64,000 bases of DNA from Macrobrachium rosenbergii (taxonomy: Eukaryota; Arthropoda; Malacostraca; Decapoda; Palaemonidae). The notes below the pieces were generated by a model that saw only the letters and a program-made list of their open reading frames with translations, had not been told where the DNA came from and searched no databases. The first letter of the stretch is position 1; the number at the start of each line of letters is the position of its first letter. Positions 49,901 through 62,788 of this stretch are shown piece after piece. Made by a program: the position numbers and the translations under genes. Location of the stretch: positions 9,308,662 to 9,372,661 of the forward strand of contig NC_089749.1 of the NCBI RefSeq assembly GCF_040412425.1, written 5' to 3'.

Positions 49901-52900
49901 CTAAGTGCTTTTAATCTAGCCTAAGCGCTTGTTCTCACTGAAAGAATAAAATTAATTATATATTAAACACGTATCAGCCTTGTAAGAACTTTATCATTGG
50001 GCGGACCAAAAATGTTGGGAATGACAAAACATCTTGAATGGACATATGTCCAACCCTCGCTATTGGCTCCCATAATGTCTACAACCACATTTATGTAGTA
50101 GAGTTAATTATAAAAGCTCAACAAGTGCAAAATGGTTTCTTTGGCTACCCTGCAAAAACTACCAGAACTTTAGAGCTGGTAATTAAAGGGGAAATACCAC
50201 TTGGGTGAACATCTCCATGAGAATCAAGCTGTGGTCAAATTTCACTGGACTTGAAAAGCTAGAATAAGTAGTTTTGCTTCAAGAAAACATGGCTGAAGCA
50301 TAAAGAGTTTCTCATTGCACTGCTTACTGTCAAGCACATCAGTTAGAATGGTTGCTTTTCTTTCGAACAGGAAGTGACAGAGCCATGTGGTTTAAGCAAA
50401 ACAGGAGCTGTTAAGTCTACACCAAAAAGTGCAGATTTGAGAGTATCACACCATTCACTTTCCCGAGTTATACAAGCAAGTCAAATTGTAGTCATTTTCC
50501 GCTAAGTTATATACTCCCACCTCTTAGTGGGGTAAAACAGATCTGTTCCTATTCCTGACTCTTCAAATAATAATGTCTTATGGGCTAAACCTGGCTCTAC
50601 CTTTAATACAAATTCAAGAAGGAATCTGTTTATTTATTATGATGAAAAAACAATAACTACAAAACCAATATGCTCAACCTTCTTGTACAACGGTGACCAA
50701 TCCAGAAGAGAAAGATTACTCAAAACTCCTGTAAAGACTGTTTGAAATTTAATGTATTTTATAGCTTGTCATTTTTAATCATTAAAGCAACTACAAGTAT
50801 GATCACAAGCTCCAACTGGAGAGTACTAGGTATAAAACTATGAAAATCTGAATATTAAATTTATGCAATTACATAACTTGCTTGTGGCCTCAGCCAGACT
50901 GAGATAGCGCTGAATGGCCTTCCAAGTCCAACTTGGGCCACATGACCCTAATTTCATATCATTCATTCAAAAGTTCTTAGGCCATGGGAATCAACAGAAG
51001 AAATAGAATTCAGCTTCTCGACATGGTGAACATTTGAAATCACTAGGAAACACAAAAGAGATCTTTCTTTCACCATAATGGTGATGAGAAGACAGTAAAA
51101 AATAACAAAGAAGTCTCGACTGCAACTGACACAGCACAATAAAAGTGTTATGCCTCATTGCAGACCTTTACAACTTAGACTTCACAGCACACACATTCAT
51201 AACAGGTCTCATGGGAAGCTGGGTACTCATTTCTAACATGCACTGCCATCACTCTTGCCCTAGGCATGGCTTTACATTCAAGTAACAATGGTTCCTTGAA
51301 GACTGGAGTGAGCTCAAGCATGTGCCTCATTTGAGAAACCAAAGTTTCTAGAGAATATACTGTAGTGTCTGGAGCAAACTACAAGTTCATGAATGTCGCA
51401 GTATATTGCACAACATTAATGAGATCTAAAACTCACACGTCCTGGATCTGCTCTACATCTCGAGCCACTATAAAAAAAATATCAATAAAAATGTAATGGA
51501 ACACTTGAAAATAAACTTAACAATTATAACAATATGAGTTAGACGATGGGGGAACTGTTACACAAAAACTTTACGAGTAACTTTGTCTTAACATGGCCAC
51601 ACTACATCAAAAACCTCTTTAATGTTTCATTAGATCCAGAGGGTATTTCCAATAACTTCACTCAATGTTGAGGTATGCAGGGTTACACGCACTGAAGGAA
51701 AACTAGTCAGGTTAGCCCTTTAAAAATATCTGAAAATATACAAACCTCTCCAAGTTCATTGATAAGATTTGCTTTCTCTTCATGCAGCTGTAAAATCTTC
51801 TTGTGTGTGTTCTGCAGCAGCAGCAGCATTAGCATGAACCTCAGTCTGCAACGCCGAAATGTCTGCTTTTACAACACCCAATTCACTTTCAACTACCGAT
51901 CTGAAAACGCAAGGAATATAAACGTGCTATTGTGGGATTCAGACTACAAGATATGTCATCAAATACGCTACAATCTTTCTCTATAGGACTGAATTATATT
52001 CATGAAATTACACAATAGTGAATGTAGCATACACACTCAGTCACTATAATAGATAGATATAATTCACAGTACATATATGTCATGGTAATTACCCATCGTC
52101 TGGTACAAAATAAAGACAGGCTATTCCCTTTTCTAGAAAAAAACTGGCACTCTCTTAAATATTAAAATCTTCAAACTTGTATACCATGAGAAAAAACTTT
52201 TACTGTCATATTAAAACACATGCTGTACGTACAAACAATCTCAAAGGTTAAACTTTCATGTGTATTGAAATGTTCCCATCTTCAGTGACTTATTAACCTT
52301 CCATCTAGGATAAAATCAGAGCCTATTTCCACATCATGAAGAAGTTTCATCGATCAAAATGAAAAACAACACTTACTTCGCAGCAGCATAAACTTCCTCA
52401 ACTGTGACTCTTCCTTCAGAGTTTTCAGCAACAGCAGCAGCAATAATAGTTTTCAGTTTTTCACTCTCCAAAACTTGCTGGACAATTTCTTCAATCTTGG
52501 GGTATGATACATTTACCACATTGGCACTGGACTGTATTACTATATTCTGTGGAAAATATACAAAACTCTCAATGAAAACTTTTTAATTTGTTCTTTGATG
52601 CAAATTAAGCATCAAACTTATATCTAGAAATACTGCACTTATATTCAAGTTGAAAACTATATAATGAAACATCTAAAAAGCAAAAACTGTTTTGTAACAC
52701 TATACATTACATTTTACAATGTACTGAAGGCCACCCACCTTTTCCGTACTGGTGTAGAGTGCAGATGTATTTGGTGCTAGTGCTGTCACAAATGTTGCTG
52801 CAGTCCAGAGAATGCTGGCCAAAGCTAGCCAAACGAATTTCAAAACTGACCAAAGTCCTGACAGACCATACACAATAGCTGCCCACAAAGATGACAAGCC

Positions 52901-55900
52901 AATGGCAACATAGGATGCTGAAGCTGTAAAAAGGTCCCCTAAACCTAAAACAAGCCACATCCATGCATTCCAGAGCAGAGTTCCAGAGGACTGAGTTCCT
53001 GCCACAACAGTTACATAGGCCTCATTTAGACGTTCAGCAGGGGACAGGTTAGCAACCCAAGCTACAATGCTGAAAGTATTATTTTCTATGCTTGTTTCAT
53101 TGCGTGAAGGGTCTTTGGAGAAAATGAAGGGAATGAAGCCGTACAAATAGGTGGCAGATGATGACAGGAAGCTATAAATACCTAGCACTACATTACTTAC
53201 TAATTCCCACAAAAGAAAAGGCAACTTCAGCAAGTAAGTGAAAGCGAGAACTATCCAAGACCAAAGCCATGTAAACAGGGATAAGGTGTTTGCGCCAAGC
53301 CAGAGGAACGCAGCCACAACCGACTCATACCCATTTGTGACTCCTGTTTGACAAAGAGAAATCAGACCCATTGTATTTGTTGTTATAGATGAGCCAAGGT
53401 AAGCAAAGAAGGAGGAAATCCCTGAAACAACGGACACAGTGAGATCTCGGACAAGAGCAAAGAAGAGAAAGAGGAAAGATGATGATGGTCCATCATTCTC
53501 TGCTGTTTGGTCAGAAGCACCAGCTGTCTTTCCATGAGACTGCAACAGCCACCAGTAAGCTGTTAGTAAAGAAAATTAAAATGATATTAGCTTCTTTTCA
53601 TTCTTCTGATAACATGAAGTCGGGTGACAAGGTTCAGAACAAGTGCAAACAAGGGTTTCTGGGGGTAAATACACAAAATGTCCCGTCTATCTCGGTACTC
53701 AAATAGGAAGTGCACTAGGTCTTTCAATTGGTCAGTATTACACCATAATATTAAGAACACAAATCATCCAAGTTTTGAGGTTATCATTTCCTTTGGTGAC
53801 AGCACAATATTATCATGTTATCAGGTGAATGTCAATAAGCAACTTAAAGGGGTAAAATCCAGTTCAGAAGAATAAGAGACCATGAAAAGATTCGCTAGAG
53901 CCCTTACAAATTTCCACATCACGGTCATACTTAGAAATTACTTTGTGTGCTACAAGCTTCAGTATGGCATACCATGCAATTTATATATATAAAAATATAT
54001 ACATAAACACATACTGTATACGTGCATGCATTTTTACTTGTTAATAGATTGCTGGTGCCTCTATGTTTTGTCATTATAATTAGGTTACTCTTAATATATA
54101 ATTAACATCATACGCATCATTAATCATCACTACTGTTTTTAAGTGAAGGTTAATTTGATGGAACAGTGGTGAAAAGATTCATAGCTGAAGAACCTCCCTT
54201 ACTTTTAACATGTTAATTTACCTGTGCCTACAATATGATTAGGAGAGGCAGTGTCTGTCAACAATTCAACGGAATGTCACATCAGAACTACCAGACTACT
54301 ACAATACTGTACTTATACAAGCACCATCTTAATCCAAGATGCTAAGAGGTACATGATAATGCAATGCTTCTCAAACGCTTGAACGGTGCAACACTACAAT
54401 AACTGTATACCGAGCCAGAGAGAAAATTATGATACAGAAGAAAAAGCGAGAGAATAAGCACTTCTACTACAAGTCTCGGTAACCCCATCATCAATGTAGC
54501 TCATGTGCCACGTGTCTATTTGAGAGAGAAGAGGAGAGCAACTTCAGAAACACAACTCTCAGATGGTTGTTTCAGTTGCGTTTCCAACATTCGTCATTGG
54601 TAGCTTCCCCTGACTTTCAAGTGGCTTGTTGGAACCTGAAAACAGGTTGAATCACAGAGTGGCAGTGTTTGAGCAGGAAAACTTTTAAAGTGCATATGAT
54701 CAGCAGTTACACACAAGGAAAAAATAACCCCTCATGAACCATAATACATACTGAAACATACACAGATATCACACTGATCTTGTACAGCTTCTCCTGTGTA
54801 CCAGAAGGAAAGATTTGAAATAATAATACCCTAGTGCACTTCTTATACAATTAAAAGTAGGACAATACAATTTTCTCCCCTTCTGTAACCATATAAAACT
54901 TACTCTACACACCTCCTCCCAAATCACAGATTCTAACTAATATAAAGCAATTTCAGTACTTAGAGCCCTGTTATTTATCAAATATCACATTTCCAGACTA
55001 CAGGTTCATAAAAACTTATCTATAGCCAATTCATCGCATACTGTAAACGTAATAAATTTTTATGAAAACACTTTAACAGTTCCATATACAACAACTTTTT
55101 AATATATAACTTCATATTTTCTAAAGTAACTGTGATAATTGAGGCAAGAAATACTGAAAAAATTTACCACCATGTTACCATTAAAAGTTAAGAAAAATTT
55201 ACATACTACGGTTAAGTTTGCAATCTACAAAATAACATAGCATGTCCTCTATTTCTGCTTTTGACCAATGAACTTACTAAGTTGTTGGTAAATGACCAAA
55301 ATACAAATGAAAATAAGTCAATTTTTTGCAGTTTAATTTTCTTGATCCCACTAATATGCATAAATTACATCTACATACACCCACCAAATTACAACTTTCC
55401 TAAGGTGAAAGAATTCCTTTCAAGGATGGTGAACAAACTGCCCCACGAAAGGCTGAAATGGGTATAGTTACTGAGTACAGAGCTAAGACTGAACTGACAC
55501 TGACTGAAGTCAGCTACTGTGTTACTTGGAAAATCATACCGCATGCTTTTACATGTAACCACCCTGGTGCTTAAGATAATTATCTATCCACAGTTATAAA
55601 AATGTCTCATTCAGAAAATAGCCTTTGTTGAATTATCTGCTGTGAACTAAATGGAAAACTGAGTTGCCAATATACTATACCCACTCTGAAAACTTAAACA
55701 GAATGTTACTGCGTAACTTGTATAAGGGAAAGAAGTATGTTATAATGTTCACATTGTACTCATTATTTTTTTTACTGACATAAGAGTGCAGAATGAAGAA
55801 TGTCAGTATATAATAATAGTGCTATGCCTTTTAAAATCTAGCTCAATTAACCAGTATCTTTCCAAGTAGAGGACTATTTGCATATTGTCATATTTCACAA

Positions 55901-58900
55901 ATACTCGAAAGAAAAATTACATATAAACATTTCTGATACACTTCTCCCTTCTATGGAACAGTAAACAGTATCTCAAATATTAAGCCTATAAATCACACTA
56001 ATGATTGGAAAACTTACACAAATATGTATCTAGTCAATATAATAAAATAGAGAAAAAACTGGTATGAATTTGTTGGTAGGTATAAGTCAGAACTGAAAAG
56101 GTCAAGTCTAGAACTCACTGTTAAAAATGTTATGACGGAACATTAAACTAAAGCACAATAAAATATAAAAAAGGCAATACTGTATATATATGGCAAACTT
56201 GCAACACAAGGTTCAAGAGGTAAATGATGAAATATGAATAAAATAGATATCCCAAAGATATGTTTGCAGTAGTGTACTGCATATATATAATTGAATGCTG
56301 ATTTAAAACATTGTAAATATTGTTTCCAAGAATTTTTGCACAAAAAATATACTTACTAATAAAAATCAATATATCAAGACTTCAGCCATATACTGAATAT
56401 CCTTGTATGGCAAATTTATGCAAGTTACAAGTATACCATAAACAACTTGACATCTAGACATGATCACAACTAAAAGAGAAGATTGCCACTTTCACAATGG
56501 CAAAATGAAACTTACTTGCAAGGGCCAGGAGAAGTAAAATAAATAGTAACGGAATCCACAGGAGAATGGGATTTTTTCTGAGACGATCACAAAATGCTTG
56601 ATATTTTGTAGTTATGACTTCAAGGGTGGACATGGACGACGACTTTTCCTCTTTTTCTATTTTTTCGCCAGACGACGATGCCGTGACAGCACGGGCCGCC
56701 ATCATTGCTATCGAGGCAGTGATGATTGTTGTGATTCGCGTTATGGTGTTGACTGTTTTCCTGCTCCATCTCCAAACTGCATCTGGATGAAAATGATGAT
56801 TTTAAATATGAATATGAAAAAGAAATCACCTTCTTTACACAAAGTACATTAATGATGCTTGCAATAGTTTCTCTAAAAACATTAAAAAACAATAATGTAA
56901 ACTTTTCAAATAGACACTTACTTCCCTGATCCTTCTCCTCTTCCTCCACATCCTCTGCTATGGTTCCCTCACCAATTTTGAAACCTTTGCCGCCATCCAC
57001 CGATGCTGACGAGGACTTCCTAGACGACGATAACTTAAGTGGAGTCATGGCCCGGCCTAAAGGTGTTCCACCTCTGCCCAAGAGTGGGGTGGCCCTTTCT
57101 GGGACAGCTGACTCCGTGCCATCGTCCACATCTGACTCGACGTCTAGTCCAAGGTGAAGTGTTCTTGTTGTTGTATATTCTGAAAAGACAAATAAGAGAA
57201 CTTTTAACTCTCAGTTTTAACATTTTCACTCTCATAATTTTCAATATTACATTTCTACGGTTTAAAAGACTGAAATGAAAGTATATCACAGTAGAAGTAA
57301 TTGAACTATTAAAAGTTTAGCATGCTGTGCTAAAACATATTCTGCATAAATATATTAACACAGATAAGCAGACCAAAATGCTTAGAGGATGGAAAATAGA
57401 AAGTACTCTGGACGGGTGACAAGTGAGGCAACTCATGATCTCTTAGATAAATAATTTCTAGATCCTCTGTGCTTCCCTAAAATCACACAGACAACATGGC
57501 CTTTTTCATGTTCTACTGAAGAAACAAAAACAAATTTCTTTCTTCAGGTCCTATAAAATATAATACAAAACCTTCCTTCAGTTGACGAGCTTAGTTTTTC
57601 AGTAAAAATGTAAATCCTAATCTCTACAATATGATGAATGTTCTGCACTTACATATTTTCCCCGTTAATAACCATCTCAGTGCATCTTCCTTTTCAGCAG
57701 GTACCAGTGGTACGCCGACCAACAGCATACTACAGGATTAAGACCCTACACACGTCTAATTTGGGCGACACATGCATGCTTCATGCTCAAGCCAGGCAGG
57801 TATGTCAGCTGACTTAAAGCCAGGCAGGTATGTCAGCCGACTTCAGTGGCAAAATAATGACTAAAAATCTACAAAAATAACACTTCTGAAAGGCACCTTG
57901 CCATACACCACCCCTATAAATACAGATACAAATGTAGTACTATTCATTCTCACAAAATTCAAAGTAAAAAATTAAAAGATGCCAGTGAATCAGAAGCAAT
58001 GTAAAGGTATGTAGACTGGGTTTTTGGTTTTATATTAGGAGCTATAATTCAGAATCACTGGCAAAGATGTATCCATAAAAAATGTCATATGTAACTGTTC
58101 CTGAATGATACTGCAGTACTGAAAAAGGTAAGTTTTGACTATAAAATTGTCTATAAACAGTTAAAATATTCTTTCAACGTCCTCCACCCACATTCAATCA
58201 AACTGTAAACATTTTCTGTAAAAAATAATTTTATTTCACTCACTTTATCATTTCAAGAATCCTCAAAATCAAAGAAACATTCTTGAACGCAAATTAACTA
58301 ATATCATCAACAGAGACTGCAATGCCTGGGAATATAGCTTGAACTAAGTCTGGTAAAGGACGCACTAACCCTCTGGTATAGACAGTACACAACACAGTAT
58401 GTTAAAGAACCTGCACAGTTAATCAAATCTGGCCCTACAAGTATAATGGGCACCATCATGTGAACTGAACTTATGACGACAGGAAAATAAGCGTACAACA
58501 CTGGTAGGGCTACCTTCAAGTGAGACCTTGAACTACCACTCTTATTAAGGAAAGAGGATACACTGTATTAACCTTAACTAAGCTAGGGGATAACATTTCA
58601 ACTACAAGTTCTACTCACAATTATATTTGAAGGAAGGTGCTATATATATATATATACTGTATATATACCTCTATTTTTTCCTGACTAGTTTCTATGGTCT
58701 ACAAAATCTATTCATCACACTGTGGAATTTTAAATAAATCAAATTTTTCATTGGTTTGCCTTTTATTGTTTGAAAACTTTCGACTTGCAATTCAATCCTT
58801 AACTCCTAAAGAAATGGAGAACAAAGAATTTCAACAAAAATCATACTACAAAAAATAATCAAATAAAGCTTAACACAAAAAAGCCACTGAGACATGTTAA

Positions 58901-60083
58901 AACAACATACAAAAGAACTGCGTTGTGAAAAGAAGCAGCAAGAACTACAAAACTAAAATTAATTCATTCTTATTAGTGATGCCATTCCAAATCCACTGAT
59001 GTTAAGCACAACATGATCTGTCACTAATTGTATTTTCAACTACAAGATAAAGAACTTAATATAAACAGAAATATTTACAAAATCAGGGAAAGAAAGCATA
59101 CATCTGCAACACTCCAGATCATTTGATAAACCAACTAGGAAACGAAGACAGATACCTGTGGCTAGGCATTTCCACATCCTGGTCAAAATGTTAAGTCTTT
59201 TCATTCCAGTTAATCATTTCTAAAATAATGTTAAGCTATATACAAGCCTGAATGTTTCTCAATACTTGGTAACTGGCTTATTTACATGTTTTATTAAGAA
59301 ATAAAATTTCAAATACAGTAAACCCCCCTTATTCGCGTTCTCATGATTCCTCGGACTCTACATTATGGGTTTCTCTGTGGAACATATCTAGCTATTATTC
59401 ATGGGAAAATTCGCCATTTGCAGTATTTTTCACAGAGAAATATTCACTAATTACTGTATTTTCATATAATTTTCATGAAAAAATGAACTTTTTGTGATAA
59501 AACTATTAAAATACTCAGGTATAAGCATTTTTACATGGTTTTTCTTGTTTTTAAACTATCAAAATGGGCAGTTCTGAGTGTTTTTAGAGGAGTTTTAAGT
59601 ATTCACGGATTTCGGCTATTTGCGGGGTGGGGGGGGTATGCATCCCCCGCGAATACTGGGGGTTCATTGTATCTCAAGGCCTACTGATTTTTCTCTTCAT
59701 CACCTACAAACTGGAAACCAACCTCTACCCTCAGATTCAACGGGAAAGTAAATACGAGCAACATACAATGTACAAAGACTTTGGTAAAGGCTAGTTACCA
59801 GTACACTAAACTTGTTGTCATGCACGCGCCAGACAAGGCTGTCACTAAGAGAACAAAGAAACCCCGTACATACGTAAATGTGTATTTACTATATTTTATG
59901 TTGTGTGTAAAAGTACTACAAATGGGTGACTATATCGCATTTTGTCTACACTGAATTTTAAGTAGTTGTGTGTAAAGCTAATTATGAATCATAATCAAGA
60001 CCCATTCTCAATTACTGAAGACCCAATTCACATAAACATTACCTAATAATTCATTTCATATATGTACATTTACTTGGATGTAA

Positions 60084-60178
<95 letters not shown>

Positions 60179-62406
60179 CCAAGATTTCCACACTTCAGTA
60201 GGCAAGGACCTAATTAACTATCATATTCCATTAAACAAAACAAATCTAAAGTACTCCAATGTTCTAAAGCTGGCAGAAGGACTCGACATAATATTGATTT
60301 CTAAACCTATAAACATTTACTGTCCTAGTCTCTTTCCCGAGAAATCTCACACCATTACAACTAAATTAACTTTTCCAGCTCGTCTAATGATTCCAGGCAT
60401 TTGTAGAAAACCTATTCGGCGGCTTTCACTGCTCTCCTGTTTCAGTAACTGGATACAAAGAGTACTTGATACCACTGACCCACAGGGGTCTAACAGGGAA
60501 CCTGGGTGGTGGGGGTGGGGGGTCTGTTTAAGACTTCATTACCTTCGTATAATTTAATACAGAAGATTTACGAAGTTCACTGATATTTTATGTTATAAAG
60601 CTTCAAGTGTATGTTAACTTTCTAAAAAATATGATCTCTGCTGGTATCAGGAGATAGCTGATATGGTGCGTACGTATGCAGTACACACAAACGTGTACAG
60701 TACGTATGAACACAGTATACACAAATATTGTACATGAGTACTTTTCTTCTTAATACATGGTATTCATACGGCCTTCCTTCAAGCACTACTACAAGAAAAC
60801 TATGCCTGTGCATAGTTAAGTCTTGAGGGCTTTCATCTATCTCGAGCTTCACTTAAATTTCTGTAATTACTTTCACTGTCATGACATTTCCAGTGAACAC
60901 TAATTAAAACATCCATGATGTCATCAGATAAACTTCATACTGTCATTAGTCTCAACACAACAAAACGTTCCTATAACCAGCGATTACCTCACAAGCTTGA
61001 ATTCTAGACCACCACAGAGAATAACATGAATCTACAGTCCATAAGCAGGAGCTTAACTACAAAAACACTATCATTATCTAGTTCATACCATACCTTACTT
61101 TTTCCAGCTCTTTGGGAAAATCCATTCCCAATACAAACTACAAAGTAACAAGAGAGCAGAAAAAAAAAATAGCAAACAGTGCAATGTCTTCGCCCAACAC
61201 CTACTTATCATACAATTCTACCATGCACAGAGGACTAATATTGCCCGTTTCACACGGCAATCAATTTACCCATTGACGTGGTGGTAACTGTTCTGCTCAC
61301 TGAGCCATTACTCTTTGGCACATCAATACTTCGACTTCTGGTCGATCTCCTGTTCCTATTCTGAAACAGCTCCTGCTGTTGCCGCTGCTGTTCAAGGGTT
61401 TCCTCTCCATCACTGGTATCTGAAAGATGAAACTTGTTTATGTTCATGCCTTACGGAGACTTCTGAAACATCCTCCACAACGCCATTCACTGATTTAAAG
61501 AGTCATGCTATATTTATCGTCTGGGCCTCAAAGACAAGCGTTGGAAACAGACTCAAACATATACATTTACAGAGAATCAAAGTGGTTTATTCTTTATTCT
61601 TAATTTGCTTTTAACAAATCTCTGTATTACACAATGCACAGCATATTTTGTGTGTGTAAAGCCAGTCTAAGGATAATCAACTATAGTAACTTGGTCGAAG
61701 TTTTGGGACAGCATAAAGCATCCTTAATTTGATCTGGAACTTTCCGACTCTACCCTCCAATGAATACCAACCAGGCATCTCTTCAATTAATCAATTAAGT
61801 CTTCATTTACTCTATTACCATCTTTTTAATAGTAAGGTTACACTTGTCTAATAATGTAATAAGCAGATTCTTACATTACCAGTTGATTCACCTTTATTAC
61901 AGTTTTTATTTATATAATTTGTGCATTACTTTAACAACAAGTTACAGCTGTACTCAAAGAAATAAACCACCTTTTCTAATTATGCCGTCACTAAATCCAC
62001 CAGCACTTTCATGGTCTTATTTTTCTCCCAACAAAGAGGTCAAACTTTGCCATTTTCTCTAAAGAACACATTTATCCACCCACAGAGCACAGAGCACCAC
62101 TCCGTGCACAACAGACCCCAAGAAACAAATGGTCAAAATAACAGCTGACTGCAAATACCGAAGGTTCTTTTGGGCATGCACTCACCCGACAAGGCATCCA
62201 TGGCTTTGTGTATAGTCCTCGACCTGAGGTCCCAGGTGTGACTGGCGTCATCGGTCGCCGAGAATTCGGAGGTCCTGACATAGCCGATGGCCCCACCTTT
62301 CAGGGTCCGCCGGGACATGTTCGGGGACCCGATTTTCCGGTCCGGGGTCACACGTCGCCGGTACGTAATCGAGGCGCTATAGGTGTAGTCGGACTTGGGT
62401 TGCTCC
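45716..62406 (-). CDS. SUN-domain protein (inner nuclear membrane, LINC complex), 12 exons
   Basis: SUN proteins span the inner nuclear membrane and bind KASH proteins in the perinuclear space, coupling nucleus to cytoskeleton. Minus-strand exons: 62406-62186, 61419-61270, 57179-56922, 56782-56516, 53559-52739, 52546-52377, 51900-51746, 49576-49453, 49286-49067, 47603-47086, 46945-46691 and 46165-45716. All borders are GT-AG and phases agree, except for one extra base each in 51900-51746 and 49576-49453. Allowing for these gives about 1,201 residues. Order: acidic/Ser-rich nucleoplasmic region (1-~275), a strong transmembrane helix (NPILLWIPLLFILLLLALA, ending about 298), a hydrophobic multi-segment block (~315-570), Ala/Glu/Lys/Val-rich coiled coils (~572-965), and the SUN domain (~1030-1201). 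The start is uncertain: MSRRTLKGG at 62318 resembles vertebrate SUN N-termini, but the frame is open back to the acceptor at 62407, so an upstream first exon may exist. Confidence 0.92.
47086..47603 (-). other. SUN coiled-coil exon
   Basis: 173 residues, almost entirely Ala/Val/Glu/Ser/Gln in heptad-like spacing (for example AVETAVSNAVDVAVKKAVLV), with a Gln run (KQQQQF) early. It is predicted to trimerise in the perinuclear space. It joins in phase to the exon at 49286-49067 through a split Asp codon and to the SUN exon at 46945. Confidence 0.85.
49453..49576 (-). other. SUN coiled-coil exon with one extra base
   Basis: Length 124 nt between a TTTTTCAG acceptor and a GAG|GTACAG donor, where neighbouring phases require a multiple of three. 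The first part reads LGQRLYNIEGKLEAVDAK and the last part SIEDHRDIEEQIKQLLQQIN, in a different frame. Dropping one A from the AAAA run between them restores a continuous coiled coil. Assembly error is likely, and a real lesion is possible. Confidence 0.75.
51746..51900 (-). other. SUN coiled-coil exon with one extra base
   Basis: Length 155 nt where the phases need one base fewer. The start reads SVVESELGVVKADISALQTE and the end KKILQLHEEKANLINELGE in another frame. The change falls in the GCTGCTGCTGCTGCAGAACACACACAAG simple-sequence stretch. Removing one base there, for example one A of GAAC, gives an unbroken frame. Confidence 0.75.
52739..53559 (-). other. SUN exon encoding a multi-segment hydrophobic block
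   Basis: 273 codons that follow the canonical transmembrane helix directly. The TTTACTAACAG acceptor at 53560 gives the right phase (LALA-TYWWLLQSHGK), whereas the nearer TTGCAG acceptor at 53540 does not. At least five strongly hydrophobic stretches alternate with short polar loops, for example SSFLFLFFALVRDLTVSVV, WLGANTLSLFTWLWSWIVLA, LPFLLWELVSNVVLGIYSFL, YVAIGLSSLWAAIVYGLSGL and VWLALASILWTAATFVTAL. Many are Trp-rich and could be re-entrant or amphipathic rather than spanning. Confidence 0.85.
53560..56515. other. SUN intron with a possible alternative exon
   Basis: A 3-kb A+T-rich intron. At 54635 on the minus strand a good acceptor (ctgttttcag) is followed, in the phase left by the upstream exon, by 24 sense codons (SSNKPLESQGKLPMTNVGNA then four more) and a TGA at 54561-54559. 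Its use would end the protein soon after the transmembrane helix. Nothing else coding-like was seen. Confidence 0.35.
57786..57842. repeat. 28-bp tandem duplication
   Basis: agccaggcaggtatgtcagc followed by tgact or cgact, twice in a row. Confidence 0.85.
59316..59669. mobile_element. MITE with terminal inverted repeats and TA target duplication
   Basis: 354-bp element bounded by TA at 59314-59315 and 59670-59671. The left end CAGTAAACCCCCCTTATTCGCG matches the complement of the right end, CAATGAACCCCCAGTATTCGCG. There is no ORF inside. TA flanks, a CAG/CAA start and a C-run/TATTCGCG terminus fit a Tc1/mariner-pogo (Tigger-like) non-autonomous element. Confidence 0.82.
60086..60174. repeat. 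(GA)n microsatellite in SUN intron
   Basis: Perfect GA run of about 44 units. Confidence 0.97.
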
Positions 62407-62605
62407 CTGTATCCGGAGGAGGGGGAGGGGGGGAAAGAGAAAACATTATTAGCATTTATACCTGAAATGGGATTCATTTCACAGTTCATATTCCGACGGG
62501 CGATGGTGTATTACCCTGTACATGATAAACAAAGGTATGGGGAAAACAGACACTGATATATAAGCCTGGAAATCATAATGAAAACTTATTATTATTACTA
62601 TTACT

Positions 62606-62788
62606 CAGAAGAACCTTTTTCATATGGAACAAGCCCACCATACGGGCCATTTACTTGAAATTCAAGCTTCCAAAGAATATGGTTATTATTATTATTATTA
62701 TTATATATCAGATGACGAACCATATTCATACGGAACGAGCCCACCAAAGGGGCCACTGAATTGATATTCAAACTTCCAAAGAGTATGG
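62606..62788. repeat. Tandem duplication of about 105 bp with TTA microsatellite between
   Basis: Two units (62606-62682 and 62709-62788) share cata(t/c)ggaac(a/g)agcccacca, gggccact/gggccatt and ttcaa(g/a)cttccaaagaatatgg or a close variant, and are separated by (TTA)n. The unit looks like a dispersed repeat or retroelement end. Confidence 0.75.

Larger units (their letters stand above)
57180..61269. other. Large SUN intron with MITE and GA tract
   Basis: The intron holds a 28-bp tandem duplication (agccaggcaggtatgtcagc) at about 57786-57842, the TA-flanked inverted-repeat element at 59316-59669 and the GA tract at 60086-60174. No exon is required here: the flanking exons join in phase through a split Glu codon (SM-E-YTTTRT). 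Confidence 0.7.

Noticed and set aside
53540..53560. TTGCAG acceptor at 53540 for the hydrophobic SUN exon
   Set aside because: It leaves the wrong phase after the transmembrane exon. The acceptor at 53560 gives a continuous frame.
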